Source of the DNA: a virus
Direction: 5' to 3' (one strand)
Length of the DNA: 41,906 nt
IMG/VR virus record: IMGVR_UViG_3300033388_003167
Coordinates: 1-41,906 of that record
Shown: positions 1 to 7,617 of the stretch, one piece after another
How positions within the stretch are numbered: position 1 is the first letter of the stretch
Layout of the letters: each line of letters starts with the position of its first letter
Made by a program: the position numbers and the translations under genes
Notes under the pieces: model-generated
Told to the model about the DNA's origin: nothing
What the model saw: the letters and a program-made list of their open reading frames with translations, nothing else
Database searches by the model: none

Positions 1-114
1 GGGATTCCTCGTTTAATTCATCCAATATTGTGCCTATTCTAGCTAATTCGACAGCACCAAGTTCCCCCGAGTCTTTCAATTGACTGAGTAAGTAATCTGT
101 TAACTTGCTTCCCT
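1..114. repeat. Terminal direct repeat, left copy
   Basis: This segment is identical base for base to 41793-41906. It lies inside the tape-measure gene, and joining the two ends keeps that gene in frame. It is therefore the overlap of a circular assembly, not a biological repeat. The unique genome is about 41,792 bp. It could in principle be a phage terminal redundancy, but 114 bases inside a coding sequence is typical of assembler overlap. Confidence 0.95.
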
Positions 115-2086
115 CTTCGGCACTTCGATACCACGCATCCGAAACATAACCGAGATTGGCGGTTTCAACACCTGCTTTGTCAAGCTCAGAAACAAGAGAT
201 TGCACGTTGCCAGCCATCTCTTCAAAGTTGGCTTGAGCCTTTTCCCCCTGTTCAAAGATGGTTTCGAGGTTTTGGTATTCGGGCGTTGCGCCCGGTGTGG
301 GAGGTTTGATGCCCGCCATGCCCATGCGATATCCAAGCTGCCGCTTGAGTTCATCCGTATTCTTTAGTATCGCGTTGCGCTCGGAATCCCAGCCGCTAAT
401 AAGGGACGGGAAGTTGGCAGCAATTTGATTCTGTACGTCAGTCACTTCTTTTGTCGCATTTATATATTCCTGCGATCCCTCAGCGGCCTGCTCTTGTTTT
501 TGCCGCACCGCTTCAAGTTTAGTGACAAGTGGAACTGTGGCGGCGGCAAGTTCGCCTTGAGACTTTTGGTATTTGGTAAGTTCCCTGGCTGCTTTTGCCG
601 CTGATCTTTCGGTTGATACCATGTCGATAATCAACCACGCGAGACCACCAGCAGCAGCAATACCCGCAACGCCAAGGCCGGTTATAAGAGGATGCGTTGC
701 AGCTAGTACCGGAAGAGCATTCGCGGCGGCAACGTGCAGGGCAGTAAAGCCACCGGCGATAGAAGACGCGCCAGTCGAAAATATCCCCACCAATTTTAAG
801 GCGGCAAGCGCTCCAACCACTCCATATATCGCGGGCTTCACGCTCACAAGAGCTTCGGCAAACGAGGCGGCGGCCTTGGCCGCGCCTTTCAGGAAGCGCC
901 CGGCAGTATTGAACGCTTCGTTTTTGCCCTCGACAATATCCCCCAACTTTTGAACGGCTGAGATAGCAACTGGCATTATCTTTTCGCCGATTTCAATAAG
1001 CGTTGCGCCGACCTTATTTTTGAATTCCTTGAATTGATATTCAAGAGTCTTTTGCATTTGCTCTACTGCGCGGTTGACGTTGCCAGTTGTATCCCCAAAC
1101 TCCTCAAAATCTTTAACAACTTCTTGGAAGCTCATACCCGTAAGCGGCAAGAGGGCGAGCAGTTCTCGGATGTTGGGAAACATTGCAGCCATAGCCTCAG
1201 CGTTCCCGCCGTAAGCGTGGGCCAGTTCTGTTATCACCCCTTGCAGGCCGATAGAATCCATCATTGCCTGAGCATTGGCAAAACCGAGTTTGTGTATCCA
1301 TTCCGTTGTTTCCTTGGTGGGTTTGTTGAGACCCAGCAGGGTTCGATTAAGAGCCATAAGGGTTCTGTCGGCGGGTATTCCAACGCGGGTCAGAGTGGCA
1401 ATCGTAGCACCCAAATCTTCTATTGGAACGTTCATCAGGGCGGCAGAGGTCGCGGCTTTGGAGAAGTTTGCGGTGAGTTCGGGGATTGTCGTTTTGCCTC
1501 GACGTACTATTTCAAAGAGTGTATCCGCAACTCGGGTCGATTCGTCAACACTCAAGCCCCATGCGTTAAGAGCGGTCGTTACGAGGTCAGCGGTATCAGC
1601 CATATCCGCGAGGCCAGCTGTGGCAAGCTCACTCGATACCTTCAGGACTTCCATGCCTTCAGCGGTTGAAGCATCGGGAAGAGCCGATTTCACCCAATAC
1701 ATACCCTGCATTAGTTCCTTGGCTGCATACTCTGTATCTTTAGACATATCAAGAATGCTACTCTTGAGGCGGTCGAAATCAGCCTCAGAGAGATCGGCCA
1801 AGGTGTTTACTTCGCGGGCTACGTGATCGAAATCGGCAGCCATTTTCAGCGAAACGGCGCCTACCGCGGCCCCGGCGATAGCGGTTATCTTTCCTATTTT
1901 GGCGAATCCGGCGATAACGCTATTTGCCGTGAAAGTAGCTCTGCTCGCTGCGGCGGTCATCGAGGCGTCGAGGCCCTTCATCATGCCCTGAGCTTTGGTA
2001 ACACCGCTTGCGAGCGGCCCTGTTTTAAGTCCTACCGAGGCCCAGACAGCACCGAGGCCGCCCGTGCCTCCTCCTAATCCGAACAT
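1..2086 (-). CDS. Tail tape-measure protein, N-terminal part
   Basis: This is the first 695 codons of the tape-measure protein, which sets tail length and lines the tail lumen. It starts at the ATG at 2086-2084, directly after the TAA of the tail-chaperone extension (2089-2087), with GAGG eight bases upstream. It runs open off the left edge and resumes at 41792; the joined gene is 3,930 bp, or 1,309 residues. The N-terminus is Gly- and Ala-rich, followed by a helical region of the phage minor tail (TP901-like) type. Two hydrophobic stretches near residues 400-480 are typical of tape measures. Family assignment is by composition, length and position after the chaperones. Confidence 0.93.
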   Translation of the reverse strand, partial: MFGLGGGTGGLGAVWASVGLKTGPLASGVTKAQGMMKGLDASMTAAASRATFTANSVIAGFAKIGKITAIAGAAVGAVSLKMAADFDHVAREVNTLADLSEADFDRLKSSILDMSKDTEYAAKELMQGMYWVKSALPDASTAEGMEVLKVSSELATAGLADMADTADLVTTALNAWGLSVDESTRVADTLFEIVRRGKTTIPELTANFSKAATSAALMNVPIEDLGATIATLTRVGIPADRTLMALNRTLLGLNKPTKETTEWIHKLGFANAQAMMDSIGLQGVITELAHAYGGNAEAMAAMFPNIRELLALLPLTGMSFQEVVKDFEEFGDTTGNVNRAVEQMQKTLEYQFKEFKNKVGATLIEIGEKIMPVAISAVQKLGDIVEGKNEAFNTAGRFLKGAAKAAASFAEALVSVKPAIYGVVGALAALKLVGIFSTGASSIAGGFTALHVAAANALPVLAATHPLITGLGVAGIAAAGGLAWLIIDMVSTERSAAKAARELTKYQKSQGELAAATVPLVTKLEAVRQKQEQAAEGSQEYINATKEVTDVQNQIAANFPSLISGWDSERNAILKNTDELKRQLGYRMGMAGIKPPTPGATPEYQNLETIFEQGEKAQANFEEMAGNVQSLVSELDKAGVETANLGYVSDAWYRSAEEGSKLTDYLLSQLKDSGELGAVELARIGTILDELNEES

Positions 2087-2646
2087 TTATTTTTCCTCGA
2101 ATCTTGAATCCAAAATGTAATCCCGGTCGTACTTGCCAGCCGCCTTGTTGGCGGCCTTCTTCTCTTCCTGCGCCAGGTTGTCCAAACGCTCCAGCACCTG
2201 CCAGAAGTCGGGCAAGGGCAAGCGGTCGATGTCGTGGTATGTCCAGCTAAAGCGGAGCGCGAGGGAGAAGTAAGCGCGATCGATAAAATCCTCAAGCGTT
2301 AATCCGCGTCCTTTTCGCCTTCGCTTTCGCTTTCCTTCGTCTGCGCGGAATCTAAAGGGATTTCAGTAATAGCGTTAAAAACCTGGGCAACAAAAAGTGT
2401 TGTCAGGCAAGACATATCCAGTCCCTCAAGTTTGTTTTTGGTAAGTTCGGGGTAAGTGGGATTCAAAAGTGCGTAATAGAAATTTATCATTACGTCCAAT
2501 CCCTCTTCTTCAAAAAGGTTATTCCCGATCTCACCATACTTTTCAGAAATCTTTTTGTGCGCCTTGATAACCTTGCGCCAGTCTCCGGCAGTTAATCGGG
2601 GTATGTCGTAATTTTTTTCGCCAACTTTGATTTTTAGGTCAGACAT
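2087..2646 (-). CDS. Tail assembly chaperone, G-T frameshift fusion
   Basis: This is the long form of the tail chaperone, made by a -1 ribosomal shift. Translation starts at the ATG at 2646 and reads 98 codons in the first frame. It slips at CCCTTTA (2359-2353) and continues for 88 codons in the -1 frame to TAA at 2087, giving 186 residues. The extension is strongly protein-like: a very basic linker, then LTLEDFIDRAYFSLALRF and LPLPDFWQVLERLDNL, features seen in T-type tail chaperones. In lambda-like phages the short and long forms coat the tape measure before the tail tube polymerises. The tape measure starts right at its stop codon. Confidence 0.85.
2299..2646 (-). CDS. Tail assembly chaperone, short form (gpG-like)
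   Basis: This 115-residue protein lies between the major tail protein and the tape measure, the invariant position of the G chaperone. It is small, helical and acidic at its C-terminus (SESEGEKDAD). SD AGGGGAGG lies upstream of the ATG. This is the product of normal decoding past the slip site. It would bind the tape measure and be removed before the tail is complete. The sequence itself resembles no enzyme; the call rests on position, size and the frameshift arrangement. Confidence 0.8.
   Translation of the reverse strand: MSDLKIKVGEKNYDIPRLTAGDWRKVIKAHKKISEKYGEIGNNLFEEEGLDVMINFYYALLNPTYPELTKNKLEGLDMSCLTTLFVAQVFNAITEIPLDSAQTKESESEGEKDAD
2353..2359 (-). promoter_or_regulatory. Slippery heptamer CCCTTTA for -1 frameshifting
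   Basis: Read on the minus strand in the chaperone frame, this is C CCT TTA. It fits the X XXY YYZ rule, so the P- and A-site tRNAs can re-pair with CCC and TTT. It lies 17 codons before the zero-frame stop. The -1 frame is open from just upstream of it to 2087, so it is the only canonical slip site in the usable overlap. Confidence 0.82.
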
Positions 2647-2667
2647 AATTCCTCCCCTTGGGGTGAA

Positions 2668-2700
2668 GGCCCACCGCCCCAGGGAAGGGAACGGCGGGCC
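2668..2700 (-). other. Hairpin between major tail protein and chaperone genes
   Basis: GGCCCGCCG and CGGTGGGCC form nine-base arms with one G-T pair, in the 61 bases between the two genes. No run of T follows, so it is not a standard terminator. It may protect the 3' end of the abundant major tail protein message or lower chaperone expression; this is inference. Confidence 0.4.
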
Positions 2701-2707
2701 AAGTCGG

Positions 2708-3298
2708 TCAGTCTATTGCGTCAACTACGAGTGATGATGTGACGGGCTTGCCGTCTTCGTCGTAGTTCTGGTTGCCGCTGCATTTGATGTTTGCGTCCAG
2801 TGTCGGATACTCTTGCTGTCCCCCGCCTTCCGAGAAATACGTCGGTGCGCACTGGTAGAAGTGCAACCGTTTGTATCCCGTGACGTTGGAGCCTTCCACG
2901 ACTCTGAGGTATATTTTGACCTCGTAGTCAACGGCGGATTCCTGCTCTTCGAGCGTGGGATGTTCGTAACCGATAGCACACGGTGGCGAACTTTCATCGT
3001 AGGTAATCGTGCCCACCGAGCCTGCCACAATGTATTGTATTTCAGGGTCTTCGCAGCACAGGGATACCTTGAGCGTACCGCCTATAAGCTGGTCGTCCTC
3101 CTGAAATACGTTTTTGATGCGCCCGCCGCAACGCAGTGGGTCGCGTTTTCCCTCCTCGATTTCGGGGGCAAAATCCCAGTCGATGATATTGTCCGACTTA
3201 TACCATTCGCCTGCGTCATCAACAGAGCCGTCAGTATTCAAAGCCCTGAAATGTATCTCGACGGGATCGCGCAAGATCGTACAATCGCAATCAGCCAT
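2708..3298 (-). CDS. Major tail (tube) protein
   Basis: This 196-residue protein lies immediately before the tail chaperones, the usual place of the tube subunit. It is acidic and rich in predicted beta strands, as tube proteins are. It contains about ten cysteines (for example CDCT near the N-terminus and LCCEDPE mid-protein), which is high for a tube protein. The start ATG has GGGAGGG five bases upstream. A strong terminator-like hairpin lies only 21 bases before the start. The call rests on size, composition and gene order. Confidence 0.75.
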   Translation of the reverse strand: MADCDCTILRDPVEIHFRALNTDGSVDDAGEWYKSDNIIDWDFAPEIEEGKRDPLRCGGRIKNVFQEDDQLIGGTLKVSLCCEDPEIQYIVAGSVGTITYDESSPPCAIGYEHPTLEEQESAVDYEVKIYLRVVEGSNVTGYKRLHFYQCAPTYFSEGGGQQEYPTLDANIKCSGNQNYDEDGKPVTSSLVVDAID

Positions 3299-3319
3299 TT
3301 TTCCCTCCCTTCGTGAACT

Positions 3320-3341
3320 AAAAAAGCCGCCCGTGGGCGGC
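3320..3341 (-). terminator. Intrinsic terminator-like hairpin before major tail protein
   Basis: On the minus strand a GC-only stem GCCGCCC/GGGCGGC is followed by six T. It lies between the stop of the 74-residue gene and the SD of the major tail protein. Only about 20 bases remain before the start codon, so no promoter fits downstream of it. Confidence 0.8.
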
Positions 3342-3364
3342 TGGACAAACCGGGTTGAGTCGGT

Positions 3365-3589
3365 TTATTCTGCGAACTTTTGAGCTTTCAAGTATTCGCG
3401 CTCCTGGCGCTTGAGGCCGTGCACCTCACAGCCTTTTTTCAGCTTGACCTCGGTGCCGTCCGAGAACCGCACGTTGCAGGTCTTCAGGGCCACAAGCGGC
3501 TTGCGCTCGTAGCTCTTTTTCTTTGGCTTCTCCGGTTGAGGCTCGGATTCGCCAAGAAATGTATTTATCACTGGATTCTCAAAATCCAC
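3365..3589 (-). CDS. Small phage protein of the tail operon
   Basis: This 74-residue basic protein has the motif VALKTCNVRFSDGTEVKLKKG and a Lys/Pro-rich linker near residues 13-23. The best start is the GTG at 3589-3587, which has GGGAGG five bases upstream; the further upstream GTG codons lack a site. It lies between the tail terminator candidate and the major tail protein. It may be a tail completion or accessory protein, but no family is recognised. It is followed by an intrinsic terminator. Confidence 0.6.
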   Translation of the reverse strand: MDFENPVINTFLGESEPQPEKPKKKSYERKPLVALKTCNVRFSDGTEVKLKKGCEVHGLKRQEREYLKAQKFAE

Positions 3590-3646
3590 TTTTACCTCCC
3601 TTCGCACCCGACCGGGGCGCACACGCTTGCATCACCGGCCCACCGC

Positions 3647-4045
3647 TTACGCCCAGAAGTCGGTTGGTATCAAAAATTTTATGCGTATTCCGCAGGCGTT
3701 GAGACGCTCTGACCATATGTCCATTCTGGAATCGCGCACATACTCGGGCAATGTTGTCCTGCCGTCCGGCGTTGCCACCGCCTGATGGTGCAACGCACTG
3801 ACCACGTGGTCAGCCACGGGGTCAAGCGCGAGTATGTTCGACTTTTCCCCGAAAACGAGCACTTCCAGCTGTTGGTTCATGGCGCACTTATTGGGGGAAG
3901 GTATCTCACCCAGAAAAGCAATCTCAATCAAGGGCTTTTCGGTATCGGCGGGGGCAGTCCACTCCCAGAATACCCGCCCGCCAACCTCTGCTATCTCTGC
4001 TACGAGGTAGTCGTACAGCCCATGTCTTATATCTCCGTAGTCCAT
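3647..4045 (-). CDS. Putative tail terminator / tail completion protein
   Basis: This 132-residue protein comes after the HK97 gp10-like gene and before the major tail protein, where siphoviruses encode the tail terminator. Its N-terminus (MDYGDIRHGLYDYLVAEI) and mixed alpha/beta pattern fit small terminator proteins that cap the tail tube and join it to the head. The start overlaps the previous stop as TAATG, indicating translational coupling. Function is inferred mainly from position. Confidence 0.6.
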   Translation of the reverse strand: MDYGDIRHGLYDYLVAEIAEVGGRVFWEWTAPADTEKPLIEIAFLGEIPSPNKCAMNQQLEVLVFGEKSNILALDPVADHVVSALHHQAVATPDGRTTLPEYVRDSRMDIWSERLNACGIRIKFLIPTDFWA

Positions 4046-4413
4046 TATTTACCAAACCTGAATCCGAATCCGCGCCCCGCCAGTATCATCGCTATCCTTG
4101 TCCAGAGCCACGCGAGGTTATGGTTGCGGGCGGCCTCGATGATTTTGTAGCGGCCCTCGAAAAACCACGCCCGCTCAAGGTAGAGGTTGTGTTCCACGCC
4201 GCCAGATATGGTCGATTCGATAGCCGCCGGGCTGGATTCCGTCTGACTCTGTATTGCTTGCGTTGCATGCCCCGTTATATCGTCCCAGCGGTGCTCGCGT
4301 TGCGCGAAACTCACGCTGTCCTTTATGTGCCTGTCCATCTCAGCTTCCAGCTGCTTGTGGATTCCCGTCAGCCAGAGGGCCAGGTTCGCGTTCACGACAT
4401 CGGAGCCGGGCAT
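4045..4413 (-). CDS. HK97 gp10-like head-tail joining protein
   Basis: This 122-residue protein has a long N-terminal helix (ANLALWLTGIHKQLEAEMDR), then ESTISGGVEHNLYLERAWFFEGRY, a layout typical of the HK97 gp10-like neck or tail component. I choose the ATG at 4413 because it begins one base after the preceding TAA; the upstream in-frame GTG at 4428 would overlap by 14 bases. It lies second in a run of four small connector genes. Confidence 0.65.
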   Translation of the reverse strand: MPGSDVVNANLALWLTGIHKQLEAEMDRHIKDSVSFAQREHRWDDITGHATQAIQSQTESSPAAIESTISGGVEHNLYLERAWFFEGRYKIIEAARNHNLAWLWTRIAMILAGRGFGFRFGK

Positions 4414-4414
4414 G

Positions 4415-4768
4415 TTACACCGCCACACAATCGGCCTGAGTGTGAGCCGCGATATTTACTTCATCGTAATAACGCACTCCAGTAATCCTGTAGTTGCGGC
4501 CCGAATGCTCGAAAGTATCGTAGGAATCATGGCTGACGACTATGTCCGCTTCACCATCAGCAAGCAGTCCGAGGGATACCTCTTTGACCTCCCCTTCCGG
4601 CAAAGTCACCTCGCGCTGGTTGTGAGTCGATATGTTGTATAAGCGCACGGTGATAGGGTCAAGCTCTGTTTCGGCCCACGAAAAGCCGCCGGCGTTCGGC
4701 ACTTTGGCGTGGCGGGTTATCGTTATTATTGCCGAGTCAAACCCTACGAGGGTATCAATAACGCTCAT
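4415..4768 (-). CDS. Putative head closure protein
   Basis: This 117-residue protein is mostly predicted beta strand (DSAIITITRHAKVPN, ITVRLYNIST, ADIVVSHDSYD, NYRITGVRYYDEVN). This fits the small beta-barrel head-closure or stopper proteins that plug the portal channel. It overlaps the connector gene before it by four bases (ATGA). Gene order (adaptor, this gene, gp10-like, terminator) supports the call; sequence identity to a named family is not certain. Confidence 0.55.
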   Translation of the reverse strand: MSVIDTLVGFDSAIITITRHAKVPNAGGFSWAETELDPITVRLYNISTHNQREVTLPEGEVKEVSLGLLADGEADIVVSHDSYDTFEHSGRNYRITGVRYYDEVNIAAHTQADCVAV

Positions 4769-5148
4769 GCAGTCCTAAACCTCGGATCGGGGCCGTCGTG
4801 TGTGGCCCGTGTGTCTGTTTCGTCACGCCTTGGGGCCGACACGGATTCGCCGCCAAGTAGCTCGTGGGCGCGGCTCATGCAATAAGCCTTGTCAACCTGT
4901 ACGCTTATGTCGCCCACGCGGTAACTCGTGAGCTTGTTGGATTCCTGCCCCCCGAGCCAAAGCCACGCACGGCCTGCGGCGCGGTCAACGTTGTAGGTAG
5001 CCGTGTAGCCGTCCTCATTCGGCCTGTACCCGTCTTCATCCGCCACCTTCTCCATGTCTAAAAACTCTTGTATCTGCTCATCGGTGAAGGCGTAAATATC
5101 CGGGTAATGAACCAAAAATTTAAACCTGTCAAATGCGCTCATTGACAT
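4765..5148 (-). CDS. Head-tail connector (adaptor-like) protein
   Basis: This 127-residue protein opens with a helical segment (FTDEQIQEFLDMEKVA), and has the pattern DRAAGRAWLWLGGQESNKLTSYRVGDISV. Gp6-like head-tail adaptor proteins of siphoviruses have the same pattern: helices, then a TSYRVGDISV-type segment. It starts in a TAATG overlap with the last gene of the glycan cassette. It therefore resumes the virion-assembly genes right after the four-gene insertion. Confidence 0.7.
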   Translation of the reverse strand: MSMSAFDRFKFLVHYPDIYAFTDEQIQEFLDMEKVADEDGYRPNEDGYTATYNVDRAAGRAWLWLGGQESNKLTSYRVGDISVQVDKAYCMSRAHELLGGESVSAPRRDETDTRATHDGPDPRFRTA

Positions 5149-5762
5149 TACAAGTACTCCCTGAATTTTCTCTCGCGCTTTCGCAGTATGTCGTAGTACA
5201 CTTTCTTGTCTCTCACGCGGGCGGGCGGTCTTTCAAGCTCGTGGTGCTGGATATGCGAGCCTTTGAGTATCGCCCACCTGTAGTTTTTCCCCACCTTGCC
5301 CACAAGCGCGAAGGTGTTACCGTGGGCGTCGTGGAGCCAATAATGCTTCTTTTCGTAGTGCAAACCGGGTATGTGCTTGAACAGCCGAACGCGGTCTATC
5401 TCGTGGTACGGCTTCTCGCGCTTGAGCTTCATGACATAAGCGTCAAGCTCCGGCGCGGGCGAGGGCCGTGGGCCTATCCATTCTTCGTCAGCGTCGAGCA
5501 TGACGTACCAGTCGCCCGCGCTTCCCACCAGATAAGAGTTGCGCTTGTGGACTTCGTCCAGCCCGGAAACACAAACAACATGGACATCGGGGATGCTCTG
5601 CAGGTATTCAAGTGTCCCGTCAGTCGAGTATTCGGAGTCGCCGGGGAAGTCCGCAAACCTGCCGTCAACCGCTATAATCTCATCGACCTTGTATCGCAAG
5701 GATTCGATACACCGCTTTATAAGCGGCATATCGTTGTAGGTGATTACCGTTCCCCGTATCAT
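5148..5762 (-). CDS. Family 2-type glycosyltransferase (GT-A)
   Basis: The protein begins with a GT2-type N-terminus (RGTVITYNDMPLIKRCIESL). It has a DXD-type metal and sugar-nucleotide motif DADEEW around residues 90-95, preceded by GDWYVML. At 204 residues it is a minimal GT-A catalytic domain without membrane segments, so likely cytoplasmic. I choose the ATG at 5762 because it overlaps the previous TGA as ATGA; a start eight codons upstream is possible. Substrate is unknown. It is the last gene of a four-gene cassette. Confidence 0.85.
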   Translation of the reverse strand: MIRGTVITYNDMPLIKRCIESLRYKVDEIIAVDGRFADFPGDSEYSTDGTLEYLQSIPDVHVVCVSGLDEVHKRNSYLVGSAGDWYVMLDADEEWIGPRPSPAPELDAYVMKLKREKPYHEIDRVRLFKHIPGLHYEKKHYWLHDAHGNTFALVGKVGKNYRWAILKGSHIQHHELERPPARVRDKKVYYDILRKRERKFREYL

Positions 5763-6805
5763 CCTGATCTCAACGCCTTGATCCATGTTCCGTAATAATC
5801 AATTTCTTTCGATTCCCAGCTTTGGGCCTCTGCCTGCGCCCGCGCACGGCGGGAATATTTCGCGGTGTCGATTGTGAGCAACCACTCCATGCGCTCTTGC
5901 AACTGGTCTACCGTGACCTCGTTATAAACGGTGTTGGTAACCCATTTTTTGTTTAACAGCCACTGCTTTGCGGGAGGTATCAGGAAGTTGGGGTCATGCT
6001 GATACAGGTGCATCGGGTCTGCGTCCACCGTCAGCACTGGCATACCGCAAGCCATGCCCTCCAATATCGAGCGCTCGTACCCCCCGTAAGCTATAGGCGC
6101 AAGCAGTATGTCGCCTTCGGCGTAAACGTCAGCAGGCTCCGGTTTTGTACCCAATTGATAGACGATGCGCGGATCATCCACTTTCACTCCTGCGGGCCAA
6201 CGCTCCTGCGAATGCAGGATGAGCCGGGCGGCAGGATCGTGGATGCGCTTAAACGCCTCTACCACCTTCGCTGATTGCCTGCGATCCGCAAGGCACCCGT
6301 AGCCGATGTTGACAACAAACGTATGCCCCGTGCGCTCGCGAAACGGAAAGAGCTTCAAACCTATCGGCAAAAACAAAAAACTTTTACGTGCGGCGCGGGT
6401 TTTCTTCCACGCAGAGGAGCAAGTGCAAATCAACAAATCACTTTCCAACCGCTCTGCTGATAATGTTTCGTGCATCGGGATACCAACTGTCTTTGCCCCG
6501 TGCTTCCGAGCTAGCGGGTAAAGCTGATCGGAAAACGGCGTCTCAATAAATAGCACCACCTCGGGGGCAAAGCGGGCTAGGTAATCATCAATAACAGTAG
6601 GATGGGGCGGGCGTTTGCTTGTTACCTGCCTATCCGTCCAAACCTTCTGACCTTTTATCCCGCTTGAAATCGAGAGTATGCTATCGGCTTTGAGATACTG
6701 CCAGAACTCCCAGACAAAGACTCCTATCCCTGAAGTTTTGTTGGTGTATCCGACAACCCCGATTCTCGGAGGATTCTCCAAAAGTCCTCCATTCTCGCAT
6801 CCCAT
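5759..6805 (-). CDS. GT-B glycosyltransferase, group 1-like
   Basis: This protein of up to 348 residues has two Rossmann-type halves. The N-terminal half opens PPRIGVVGYTNKTSGIGVF. The C-terminal half has YAEGDILLAPIAYGGYERSILEGMACGMPVLTVDA (residues about 225-262), the nucleotide-sugar binding region of GT4-like enzymes with the conserved E-x7-E-like pattern and GMPV. It overlaps the upstream glycosyltransferase by 82 bases if the ATG at 6805 is used. A TTG near 6781 after GGAGG would shorten it by about eight residues. It transfers a sugar from an unknown donor. Confidence 0.85.
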   Translation of the reverse strand: MGCENGGLLENPPRIGVVGYTNKTSGIGVFVWEFWQYLKADSILSISSGIKGQKVWTDRQVTSKRPPHPTVIDDYLARFAPEVVLFIETPFSDQLYPLARKHGAKTVGIPMHETLSAERLESDLLICTCSSAWKKTRAARKSFLFLPIGLKLFPFRERTGHTFVVNIGYGCLADRRQSAKVVEAFKRIHDPAARLILHSQERWPAGVKVDDPRIVYQLGTKPEPADVYAEGDILLAPIAYGGYERSILEGMACGMPVLTVDADPMHLYQHDPNFLIPPAKQWLLNKKWVTNTVYNEVTVDQLQERMEWLLTIDTAKYSRRARAQAEAQSWESKEIDYYGTWIKALRSG

Positions 6806-7617
6806 GTATGATGCGCGTGGGCATAAGCGCAGCCAGCTTTTGCTATTCGCTCACGCTCCGCTGAGTGTTTGAGGTAATAGTCAATCTTCTCGAAAAGGTT
6901 ATTCGGCTCATAGGTCACAAGGTGCTTACCCGGCGTGAACACCCGCTCCAGCCCCGGTGTGGCGGGGTGGAGGACAAACCCACCGCAAGCAAGGTGCATA
7001 TAAACCCTATTAGACCAATAGCCGGGGATGTCATCTCTCGCGCTGGCGCAGACCATGATTTTCGAATTCGCGCAGACGCGAGCATGATCAAGCCCCCGGC
7101 AGTTGTTATCCTTGCCATACTGCTCAAAATCAAAGCGGCGTTTCAGGTCGTGCATCAGCCAGCGCCGCGAGGGGTCGCGATCGTGGCCGATAAATGCAAC
7201 GTCCCTGATCCTGCGGCCCTCAACAGGGTAATGCTCGCTCGGGTCAAACGCTTGCGGAAACCAAACTCGCTTTATACCCGCCTGTTTATAAGCCGATGAA
7301 TCAAAACCGTCAGTTGAAAGCGTGAGGTCAAAATCGCGCAAAGCGGGAAAGTAAAGCCTGTCACGGTTGTACCAGCCAACGATGAGATCAAAATAGTGAG
7401 CAACCTTTATACCCTTTTGCGACCGCCAGAACTCCGACGAAAAGGCGTGGGGTATTGTTGTCAGCACCAAGTCATATGCGCGTTTGGTAAACTTCCCTTG
7501 GTTGAGATGCTTTACGTGATAGCGGTCAACCTCCACATCGGGGTAGCGTTCCAGCGCGGCGGCCACTCCCCATTCGGTGTGCCACTTGCCAAAGTGCCCT
7601 ATGTAGCCGACGCGCAT
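6724..7617 (-). CDS. CgeB-like glycosyltransferase
   Basis: This 297-residue GT-B protein starts MRVGYIGHFGKWHTEWGVAAALE. It carries DLTLSTDGFDSSAYKQAGIKRVWFPQAFDP and RDVAFIGHDRDPSRRW, the hallmark middle of the CgeB / glycosyl transferase group 1_2 type. The C-terminal half has PGYWSNRVYMHLACGGFVLHP, where the protein recognises its sugar nucleotide. It overlaps the FkbM gene by 19 bases and the next transferase by 82 bases, so the cassette is tightly coupled. It is cytoplasmic, with no membrane segment. Confidence 0.82.
   Translation of the reverse strand: MRVGYIGHFGKWHTEWGVAAALERYPDVEVDRYHVKHLNQGKFTKRAYDLVLTTIPHAFSSEFWRSQKGIKVAHYFDLIVGWYNRDRLYFPALRDFDLTLSTDGFDSSAYKQAGIKRVWFPQAFDPSEHYPVEGRRIRDVAFIGHDRDPSRRWLMHDLKRRFDFEQYGKDNNCRGLDHARVCANSKIMVCASARDDIPGYWSNRVYMHLACGGFVLHPATPGLERVFTPGKHLVTYEPNNLFEKIDYYLKHSAERERIAKAGCAYAHAHHTWDARMEDFWRILRESGLSDTPTKLQG

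Noticed and set aside
1-114. Biological terminal repeat or att duplication
   Set aside because: It lies in the middle of the tape-measure gene and closing the circle restores the frame, so it is an assembly overlap.
2074-2295. Minus-strand frame of 73 codons after the short tail chaperone
   Set aside because: It is Arg/Thr/Trp-rich shadow translation. The -1 frame over the same bases is the real chaperone extension.
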